Origin: Streptomyces sp. WM4235
GTDB taxonomy: Bacteria > Actinomycetota > Actinomycetes > Streptomycetales > Streptomycetaceae
Assembly (NCBI RefSeq): GCF_001279725.1
Contig: NZ_LGDE01000082.1
Coordinates: 1 to 6,077 of the forward strand
DNA length: 6,077 nt
Direction of reading: 5' to 3'
Below, piece after piece: positions 1-6,077 of this stretch. Position numbers and translations under genes: made by a program. Numbering within the stretch: position 1 is the stretch's first letter; every line of letters starts with the position of its first letter. The notes beneath the pieces were generated by a model that had not been told where the DNA came from, did no database searches, and saw only the letters and a program-made list of their open reading frames with translations.

Positions 1-549
1 GTCCACGGCCGTGGCGACCAGGCTGGAGATGCCCTCGTGCGGGACGACCACGCCCTTGGGGCGGCCCGTCGAACCCGATGTGTAGATCACGTACGCGGCC
101 CCGTCCAGGGGGACGTCCGGCAGGTCCGGGGCCCCTTCGGGCAGTCCGTCGAGTTCGGCCGCCGTGCCCGGGGCGTCCAGCAGGACCACCGGGACCCCCT
201 CGACCGCGGGGATCTTCCCCGCCACGGACTCGGTTCCGACGACCAGGACGGCACACGAGTCCTCGACCATGTAGGCCAGCCGGTCGGCGGGATGGACGAG
301 GTCGAGCGGCAGGAACGCCGCACCCAGCTTGAGGACCGCCAGCACCGTCGCGACCATGTCGATCGAGCGCGGCACGGCCACCCCGACCACGCTCTCGGCG
401 CCCACCCCGCGCGCGGCGAGCAGCCGGGCGATCCGGTCGGACCGGGCGTCGAGACCCGCGTAACCCAGTGTCGTGGTCCGCTCGACCACCGCCGGGGCGT
501 CGGGCCGCTCCGCGAGCCGCGCCGCGAACAGCGCGGGCAGGGACAGCTC
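1..549 (-). other. Adenylation domain, N-terminal part (cut by window edge)
   Basis: The first 183 or so residues of the next A domain follow the second C domain after a linker of about 30 residues ([13 protein letters not shown] region, 538-575). Visible motifs are [19 protein letters not shown] (484-540), an A1-like [14 protein letters not shown] (about 427-468), A2 [11 protein letters not shown] (301-333) and the phosphate-binding A3 [10 protein letters not shown] (52-81). The domain shows no truncation within the window. The A4-A5 region that sets substrate choice lies beyond position 1, so the amino acid cannot be predicted. Its presence shows that the assembly line adds at least one residue after the hydroxyornithine module. 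Confidence 0.95.
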
Positions 550-3500
550 GTCCACCACCCGGTCGGTGGCGTTGAACTCCTCCCGCACCAGACGCAGTTC
601 TCCGGCGTCCATGATCTCCAGGCGGGACACCGGAAGGGCCGGGTCGACGGCCACGGCCGAGACGAGCCGGCGCAGCCGCTCGCCCAGCCGCTCCACGCCC
701 TCGCGATCGAACAGCTCGGTGGCGAACTCCAGCCGGCAGTCGAGTCCGTCCGCCTCCGGGTCGTCGGCGCCCGTGCGCTCGGTGAAGCTGAACACGAGGT
801 CGAACTTGGCCGAGGTGATCCGGAACGGCACGTACTCCACCGCCAACCCGGGCAGGGCCGCGTCCTCCCCGGTGCGGTGGTGGTAGCCGACCATGACCTG
901 GAAGAGCGGATTGCGGGCGAGCGAGCGGGTCGGATTGAGCCTCTCCACCACCGCCTCGAAGGGCACGTCGGCGTGCGAGAACGCCGCCAGCGCGGTGTCG
1001 CGCACCCGCTCCACCAGTTCACCGAAGGCGGGGTCCCCCCCCAGATCCGTCCGGAGCACCAGCGTATTGACGAAGAAGCCCACCAGGTCGTCCAGGGCCT
1101 CGTCGCCGCGCCCCGCGATGGGCGAGCCGATCGGTATGTCCGCTCCCGCGCCCATCCGGTGCAACAGCCCCGCGCCGGCCGCGTGCACCACCATGAACAT
1201 GCTCGCGTTGTGCTCCTTCGCGAGCCGGCGCAGCCCCCGGTGCGCCCGCGCGTCGAACGAGACGTCCAGCTCACCGCCCGTGAAGACGGGCCGGGCGGGT
1301 CGGGGCCGGTCGGCGGGCAGCTCGATCTCCTCCGGCGCCCCCTCCAGGGCGCCGCGCCAGTACTCCAGCTGCCGCGCGGCGAGGCTGCCGGGATCGGCGG
1401 CGTCGCCGAGCAGCTCCCGCTGCCACAGCGCGTAGTCCGCGTACTGCACGGGCAACGGCTCCCAGTGCGGCGCCGCCCCGCCCAGCCGGGCGGCGTAGGC
1501 GGTGGTCAGGTCGCGCAGGAAGGGCCGGTCCGACCACTCGTCGGTGGTGATGTGGTGCAGCAGCAGGACGACCACGTGGTCCTCGGCGCCGACCGTGAGG
1601 ACCGTCGCGCGCAGCGGCAGTTCCCCCGCGAGGTCGAACGGGCGGCGCACCGCCGTGTCGATCAGGGCGGGCAGCTCCTCCTCGGTCGCCGGGGCGACCT
1701 CCACCACCGGCAGGGCCCCGTCCGCGGGCAGCACCCGCTGGAAGGCCAGGCCCTCCCGGGTGACGAAGACCGTGCGCAGGGCCTCGTGGCGGGCCGTGAC
1801 GTCGGCCAGCGCCGCCCGCCAGGCCGCCACGTCGAGTCGGCCGCGCAGCCGCATCACGAGCGGGAAGTTGTAGGCGGCGGAGGCCGAGTCGATCTGCTGG
1901 ATCACCCACAAGCGCTGCTGGGCGTGCGACAGCGGCAGTTCTGCCGGCCGCTCACCCGCCGTCAGCGCGGGCCGGCCCGCCGGCCCGCCCCCTTCGGCGC
2001 GCCCGGCCAGTTCCGCCACGGTCGGCGCCTCGAACAGGTCCCGGATCGCCAGCTCCACCGCGAGGGCGGTGCGCGCCCTGCCGACGAGCCTGGTCGCCAG
2101 CAGGGAGTGACCGCCGAGGTCGAAGAAGGAGTCGTCGATCCCGACGGCGGTCTCCGGCAGCCCGAGCACCTCCGCGAACAGCGCCCGGAGCACCGTCTCC
2201 CGGGGGGTGCGCGGCGGCCGGCGGGTACCGGATCCGCCCAGGTCCGGTGCGGGCAGGGCCTGTACGTCGAGCTTGCCGTTCACGGTCAACGGCAGGGTTC
2301 CCACGGCCACCAGGGCGGCCGGGACCATGTAGCCGGGCAGGACGGTCTTGAGGTGCTCGCGGACCTCCGTGAGCAGCGTGTCGCCGCCCTCGGCCGCTGC
2401 CGGCTCGGGCACCACGTACCCCACCAGCCGCTTGTTCCCCGCGTGTTCCGTCACCACGACGGCCGCGTGGGCGATCAGCGGGTGCTCGGACAGGGCCGCG
2501 CCGATCTCGCCCAACTCGACCCGGTAGCCGCGGATCTTGACCTGGTCGTCGGTCCGCCCGAGGAAGTCGATCAACCCGTCGGGGCGCTGTCGCACCAGGT
2601 CACCCGTCCGGTACATGCGCGCCCCCGGCGCCCCGAACGGATCGGCGACGAACCGCTCCGCCGTCAGCGCCGGCCGGTCGTGGTAGCCGCGCGCCAGACC
2701 GGTGCCGGAGATGTACAACTCACCCGGGCTGCCCGGCGGGACCGGCCGCAGCATCGCGTCCAGCACGTGCCCGCGGGTGTTGCGGATCGGCCGGCCCACG
2801 GTCGGGCCGGCGCTCTCGGCGGTGGACCCCCCGAGCGTGTTGATCGTGTACTCGGTCGGACCGTACAGGTTGTAGCCGTACGTCTCCTCCGTACGGGCCA
2901 GCCGGCCCCACACCGCGTCGGACACGGCCTCGCCACCGAGCAGGACCAGCGCGGGACGGTGTCTGCCCGTCGCCTCGTCGCGCTCCAACAGGCCCTCTTC
3001 GATGAGCAGTTGGACGTACGTCGGCGTCACGTTCACCACGTCCACCCGGTGCCGGTCGCAGTAGTCCACCAGGGCCGCGGCGTCGCGCCGCAGCTCCTCG
3101 TCGCACACGTGCACCTCGTGGCCCTCGACGAGCCAGAGGAGCTCCTCCCAGGACATGTCGAAGGCGAAGGAGACGGTGTGCGCGATCCGCAGCCGCCGCC
3201 CGCCCGCCGAGGCGATGGCCGGATCGAAGATCTCCACCTGGTGATTGAGCTGCATGTTCGTCAACCCCCGGTACGGGGTGACGACGCCCTTGGGACGACC
3301 GGTGGAACCGGAGGTGTAGATGACGTACGCCGGGTGCTCCAACCGGTCCGCGACCGTGTGGGCGAACGCCGGCCGTTCGGCGTCCGTGACCACCCCGCCC
3401 GACAGCGCGGCCAGTTCGGCGACGACCGCCGGATCGTCCAACGCCAGCTCGACGGCGAGCGGACCCGCCTCCCCGCGCAGGGTCGGCGCGACGGCCACCG

Positions 3501-6077
3501 TGGACACCACGCACAGCGGCCCGGTGTCCTCGATCATCAGCCGCAGCCGGTCGGCGGGATGGTCGAGGTCGAGCGGCAGGTACGCGGCCCCCGTGCGCAG
3601 CACCGCGAAGAGCGCCACCACCATCTCGATCGAACGCGGCAGCGCCAGGGCGACGACCCGCTCGGGTCCGGCCCCCCGCGCCAGCAGCAGCCGGGCCAAC
3701 CGGTTGATCCGCGCGTCCAGTTCCGCGTACGTGAGTTCCCGCGCGCCGAAGACCAGCGCGACCGCGTCGGGAGTACGGCCGACCTGGTCCGCCAGCATGT
3801 CGGCGACGGTCTCGTTCGGCACCGGCAGGTCACCCGTCGACGCGCGGTCCAGGGCGGCCCGTTCCGCGGGCAGCAGCAGGTCCAGCGCCGCCACCCGCTC
3901 CGCGAGGCCGTCGATCAGCCGGCCCACCACGAGCCGGAACCGCTCCAGCGTGGCCGCCGCCCGCTCGTCGTCGATCAGATCGGAGCGGTACTCCAGCTTC
4001 ACGCCGACGACCGAGGCAGGATTGACGATCAACGTCATCGGATAGTGGGTGGCGTCCACACTGTCGACACCGGTGATGCCGTGCCGTTCGGTCAGCCGAC
4101 GGAAACCGTCCTCGTCCGCGAAGTTCTGCAGGACGTACAAGGTGTCGAACAGGACCCCGTGACCGCCCGCCCGCTGGAGCTCCGCCAACCCCAGGTACTC
4201 GTGGTCCATCACCGCGACCCGCTCCGAACGCACCCGGCGCAGCAACTCCAGGACGCTCTCCTCGGGCCGCAGCCGCACCCGCAGCGGCACGGTGTTCAAG
4301 AACATGCCGATCGCCGACTCGACGCCCGGCACCTCAGCCGGACGACCCGCCACCGTGGCGCCGAACACCACGTCGTCGCGACCCACCGCCGCCGACAGCA
4401 CCAGGGCCCACGCCGCGGACAGCACCGCGTTGACGGTCAACCCCTGCTCCCGGGCGCACCGGCGCAGCCGCTCGCTCAGCTCCGCGCCGAGGTCGAGGGA
4501 GCGACGGCGCGGGATCGTCGGCTCGCCGCCGCGCTCCCGCGCCACGAGCGTCGGTTCCGCGAGCCCGGACAGGGCGCGGCGCCAGGTCTCCCGCGCCGCG
4601 TCGAAGTCCTGTCCGGCGAGCCAGGCCAGGTAGTCGCGGTAGCTTCCCGGCGTCCCCATCCCGGCGGCGTCGCCCGCCGACTCGTACAGGCCGAGGAGCT
4701 CCTCCAGGAAGAGGGACTGCGACCAGCCGTCCCAGGCCACCAGGTGGTGGCCGAGCATCAGCCGGTCGGTGTCCGGGGTCAGCCGTATCAACCGGAGCCG
4801 GAACAGCGGGGGCGACGTCAGGTCGAACCGCAGCAACCGGTCCGCCTCGGAGATCTCCGCCAGCCGTGCCTCCCGCGCCGCCTCGTCGAGCCCCGTCAGG
4901 TCGGTCTCGACCAACGGCGCCGTGATCGTGTCCGGCGGGCAGACGAACTGCACGGGGCCGGGCAGACCGTCGCCGACGATGCCGGTGCGCAGCGCCGGAT
5001 GGCGGGCCAGCAGCGTGGCGCAGGCCGCGCGCAACCGGTCGACGTCGAGGCGACGGTCGAAGTCGAAGCAGTCCTGGGCGGTGTAGACGTCCAGCGCGGA
5101 CGTGTCGTAACTGGCGTGGAAGTGGATGCCCTCCTGGAGCGGCGACAGCGGCCACATGTCGGCGACGGGCGCCGGGGAGGCCCGCTCCACCACGTCGATC
5201 TCGCCCTGGTCGAGGTCCACCAACGACAGGTCCGCCGGCCGGAGCCCGCGGGTGACGTCCGTTCCGGCGCCGGCGATCAACTCGCGCAGGGCCGCCGTCC
5301 AGGCGTCGGCGAGTTCGCACACGTCCTGCCCGGTCAGCGCCCCGCCCTCGCCCTGCGGCCAGGTCCACGTGGCACGCAGCTCGGGACCCGCCGGGGTGTC
5401 CGCGCAGACGGCGTTGACCTGGAGCGCGTAGGGCATCGCCAGCCCGGCGTCGGGCCCCACGCGCAAGGCGTCCGCCTCGACGGCGGGTGCCCAGTCCCGA
5501 TCCTGGTCCGCCGGCAGTCGACCGAAGTAGTTGAACAGCAACTGGGCACCCGAGAGCCGGGCGAAGACCGGGGCGAGCTGCGGATTGAGGTAACGCAGCA
5601 TGCCGTACCCGGCGCCCGCGTCCGGAGCCGAACGCACCGCCTCCCGGACCCGCCCGAGGACCTCCCGCGGATCGCCCGCCGCCGGCAGCCGCACCGGATG
5701 CAGTCCCGTGAACCAGCCGACGGTACGGGACAGGTCCAGCCCGTCCCCGAAGCCCTCGCGCCCGTGCCGCTCCAGATCCACCAGCAGGTCGCCCTCGGGC
5801 TTGCCGCCACGCCGGGCCACCGCCACCCGCAGCGCCGCGAGCAGCACCTCGGTGACATCGGCCCCGGCCGCCGCGGGCACCGCCGTCAACAGGGCCCTGG
5901 TCTCCTCGCCCGTCAACCGGACCTCGTGCTCACGCGCCGCCCCGACGGTACCGGTCCGACCCGCGCCCGGCAGCAACTCCGCCCCGGGGGCCAGCACCCC
6001 CGCCCAGTAGGGCAGTTCGGCCTGCCGTCGCGGCGAGGTCCCCTGCTCGACGACCTCCCGCGCGAACCGCCGCAGCG
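1..6077 (-). CDS. Multimodular nonribosomal peptide synthetase, internal fragment (E | C-A-T | C-A), probable hydroxamate siderophore synthetase
   Basis: One minus-strand frame (codon tops at multiples of three, first full codon 6075-6073) is open for 2025 codons with no stop, and both ends run off the window. Domains in order by window residue: partial epimerization 1-272, condensation 306-725, adenylation 747-1280, carrier 1290-1359, condensation 1380-1811, partial adenylation 1843-2025. NRPSs are cytoplasmic assembly lines: A domains activate amino acids as adenylates, T domains carry them on phosphopantetheine, C domains form peptide bonds and E domains set D-configuration. The complete A domain has a hydroxyornithine-type code, so a hydroxamate siderophore is the likely product; expected partners outside the window are an ornithine N-hydroxylase, siderophore transport genes and an MbtH-like protein. 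No frameshift is seen. Other open frames on both strands are by-products of high G+C. The start codon, ribosome binding site and promoter lie upstream of 6077, so regulation cannot be read here. Confidence 0.97.
280..321. repeat. A2-motif direct repeat, copy 1 (partner 3547-3588)
   Basis: These 42 bases, coding for the A2 region ([15 protein letters not shown]) of the last adenylation domain, match 3547-3588 at 39 of 42 positions. The flanking sequence is much less alike. The protein motif is conserved in all A domains and codon choice is strongly biased, so part of the match is expected. A short gene-conversion tract between modules is the alternative. Confidence 0.6.
643..1938 (-). other. 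Condensation domain, L-donor (LCL) type, HHxxxDE variant
   Basis: This second C domain transfers the chain from the carrier just upstream to the amino acid of the next module. It opens with [15 protein letters not shown] (1894-1938), then [12 protein letters not shown] and [10 protein letters not shown] (about 1761-1790). The catalytic motif is HHITTDE (1537-1557), with catalytic second His at 1552-1554; spacing is canonical, but the usual Gly after Asp is Glu. Later motifs are [14 protein letters not shown] (near 1400-1440), [17 protein letters not shown] (about 1042-1092), [13 protein letters not shown] (about 937-978) and RNPLFQVM (892-915). No E domain separates it from the upstream carrier, so it should accept an L-configured donor, here probably L-hydroxyornithine. 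Its sequence is clearly different from the first C domain of the window, as expected for a different stereochemical class. Confidence 0.93.
1999..2208 (-). other. Peptidyl carrier (T/PCP) domain
   Basis: This carrier domain of about 70 residues holds the growing chain as a thioester on a 4'-phosphopantetheine arm. The signature [17 protein letters not shown] (about 2086-2136) is complete. The modified serine is at 2104-2106 (window residue 1324) inside GGHSL. It follows the A10 motif after a linker of roughly 20 residues and ends with [10 protein letters not shown] (about 2008-2037), the usual last helix. GGHSL, not GGDSI, is the form usual for carriers that are not followed by an E domain. 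This fits the next domain being a condensation domain. Confidence 0.96.
2839..3159 (-). other. Substrate-binding pocket (A4-A5) of the adenylation domain, code DMENLGLIN(K)
   Basis: Aligning this stretch by eye to the gramicidin synthetase GrsA Phe-activating domain gives these pocket residues (GrsA number, window bases): D235 3157-3159, M236 3154-3156, E239 3145-3147, N278 3031-3033, L299 2941-2943, G301 2935-2937, L322 2866-2868, I330 2842-2844, N331 2839-2841. The tenth residue, K517, is at 2272-2274. Asp235 binds the alpha-amino group and Lys517 the carboxylate in this family. Glu at 239 and Asn at 278 give a polar pocket that suits a hydroxamate-forming side chain. The anchors FDxS, PTY, GGE and NLYGPTE make the alignment unambiguous. 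Confidence 0.85.
3547..3588. repeat. A2-motif direct repeat, copy 2 (partner 280-321)
   Basis: This is the second copy of the 42-base stretch, coding for [15 protein letters not shown] in the complete adenylation domain. It differs from copy 1 at three bases. One of them changes Tyr to Phe and another Asp to Val in the protein. The spacing between copies (about 3.27 kb) equals the distance between equivalent points of successive modules. Confidence 0.6.
3901..5160 (-). other. Condensation domain, D-donor (DCL) type, with variant HHxxxxDG motif
   Basis: This C domain joins the upstream D-residue-terminated chain to the amino acid loaded by the next A-T pair. It opens with [12 protein letters not shown] (5116-5151), the opening typical of C domains that follow an E domain. 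RHPALRTG near 4990 and THYPMTL near 4035 also fit this clade. The C5-type motif is [12 protein letters not shown] (4276-4311). The catalytic motif at 4726-4749 reads HHLVAWDG (window residues 443-450), with four residues between HH and DG where the family has three. The DGWS tail that follows is intact. The length of about 420 residues is normal. Position directly after E and sequence style agree on D-donor specificity. Whether the insertion harms catalysis cannot be read from sequence; the rest of the domain shows no decay. Confidence 0.92.
4735..4752. repeat. Perfect 8-bp inverted repeat spanning the extra codon of the condensation motif
   Basis: The plus strand reads GGCCACCAGGTGGTGGCC, with arms GGCCACCA (4735-4742) and TGGTGGCC (4745-4752) around a two-base centre. 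On the coding strand it spells the six codons for GHHLVA. The outermost three bases on the left (4735-4737) are the extra Ala codon of the HHLVAWDG motif. Without that triplet the arms would be only 5 bp long. A regulatory role inside a coding region is not implied; it is recorded as a possible mutational footprint. Confidence 0.8.
5263..6075 (-). other. Epimerization (E) domain, C-terminal part
   Basis: This is the end of an E domain, which converts the L-aminoacyl or peptidyl residue on the preceding carrier protein to a D/L mixture. The visible E-family motifs are VDLERHGRE (5755-5781; consensus has EGHGRE, here Arg replaces Gly), SRTVGWFT (5707-5730), GAGYGML (5599-5616) and FNYFG (5521-5535; consensus FNYLG). 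The SRTVGWFT and GAGYG motifs separate E domains from ordinary condensation domains. The N-terminal part with the catalytic HHxxxD motif lies beyond the window edge, so activity cannot be judged. A linker of about 35 residues (roughly 5262-5161) leads straight into the next condensation domain with no carrier between. This is the normal order when a module ends in E and the polypeptide continues. The residue added by that upstream module is therefore predicted to be D. Confidence 0.9.

Larger units (their letters stand above)
2236..3837 (-). other. Adenylation domain, predicted N5-hydroxyornithine specificity
   Basis: This complete A domain of about 530 residues activates its amino acid with ATP and loads it on the carrier domain that follows. 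Core motifs in order: A1 [14 protein letters not shown] (about 3700-3735), A2 TGAAYLPLD (near 3570-3595), A3 [10 protein letters not shown] (3286-3315), A4 FAFDMSWEE (about 3142-3168), A5 NLYGPTE (2851-2871), A6 [14 protein letters not shown] (near 2690), A7 YRTGD (2599-2613), A8 [13 protein letters not shown] (near 2525-2560), A10 NGKLD (2266-2280) with the catalytic lysine at 2272-2274. Nothing is inserted between A8 and A9, so there is no built-in methyltransferase. The pocket code D-M-E-N-L-G-L-I-N-K is the one I know for hydroxyornithine in coelichelin-type synthetases. The substrate would need a separate ornithine N5-monooxygenase, not present here. Domain identity is certain; the substrate is an inference from the code. 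Confidence 0.93.

Noticed and set aside
87..1274. A 395-codon open frame on the minus strand, rich in Trp, Arg, Ser and Thr
   Set aside because: It overlaps the real NRPS frame on the same strand, has no domain logic and shows the Trp/Arg/Ser-rich composition of an out-of-frame reading of high-G+C DNA. The true frame here gives a textbook condensation domain and A1-A3 motifs.
1939..1998. Possible E domain or docking break between carrier and second condensation domain
   Set aside because: Only a 20-residue linker rich in Gly, Ala and Pro separates them; there is no room for a domain and no stop codon.
2236..2560. Possible methyltransferase or ketoreductase insertion in the complete A domain
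   Set aside because: A8, A9 and A10 follow at normal spacing with no extra sequence.
3320..4045. Plus-strand open frame of 241 codons (and similar ones at 473-886, 893-1435 and 4292-4633)
   Set aside because: They are antisense to conserved NRPS domains, rich in Ser/Arg/Thr/Ala and without recognisable motifs. Antisense open frames are expected when the third codon position is almost always G or C.
5101..5160. Possible internal gene start at the Met codon 5155-5157 just before the first condensation domain
   Set aside because: The frame is open and carries a well-conserved E domain directly upstream, with no stop between. The Met lies within the conserved start of the C domain, so this is one polypeptide.
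4334..5858. Two minus-strand frames (4334-5368 and 5334-5858) that look like adjacent Arg/Gly-rich genes
   Set aside because: Both are shifted readings of the E and first C domains. The correct frame crosses them without stop and contains all E and C motifs.
1..6077. Promoter, terminator, tRNA, CRISPR array, insertion sequence or attachment site
   Set aside because: The window is coding throughout in one frame. I saw no array-type repeats, transposase motif or RNA gene. The only inverted repeat noted is the short one at 4735-4752, and it lacks a T tract.
1..6077. A wholly new type of system
   Set aside because: All domains are recognisable NRPS families in a usual order. The novelty here is limited to motif variants and possibly the product.

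Overview
The window is internal to one very large gene on the minus strand. Read right to left with codon tops at multiples of three, the frame stays open for all 2025 codons with no stop, and it has neither its true start nor its stop here. It encodes a multimodular nonribosomal peptide synthetase (NRPS). The very high G+C content, the near-total G/C third codon positions and the Ala/Arg/Leu/Val-rich protein point to an actinomycete, most likely Streptomyces or a close relative. That assignment rests on composition and domain style only.

Layout in the direction of translation (high to low coordinates): the C-terminal two thirds of an epimerization (E) domain (6075 to about 5263); a condensation domain of the kind that follows E domains (about 5160 to 3901); a complete adenylation domain (about 3837 to 2236); a peptidyl carrier (T) domain (about 2208 to 1999); a second condensation domain (about 1938 to 643); and the N-terminal third of another adenylation domain (549 to 1). 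This is ...E | C-A-T | C-A..., i.e. the end of one module, one full module and the first half of a third.

The complete A domain gives the ten-residue specificity code D-M-E-N-L-G-L-I-N-K. I recognise this from memory as the N5-hydroxyornithine code, as in the last module of the coelichelin synthetase CchH. The synthetase therefore probably makes a hydroxamate siderophore. The chain entering the full module would end in a D-residue set by the upstream E domain. It would be joined to L-hydroxyornithine, which stays L because no E domain follows, and then passed to a further module. An additional module after the D-residue/hOrn step resembles the tetrapeptide hydroxamates of the erythrochelin/foroxymithine type more than tripeptide coelichelin.

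The most unusual local feature is in the first condensation domain. Its catalytic motif reads HHLVAWDG, with four residues between HH and DG instead of the canonical three. The extra Ala codon lies exactly where it completes a perfect 8-bp inverted repeat, which suggests a template-switch insertion. There is no intergenic DNA, RNA gene, promoter, terminator, mobile element or CRISPR array in the window.
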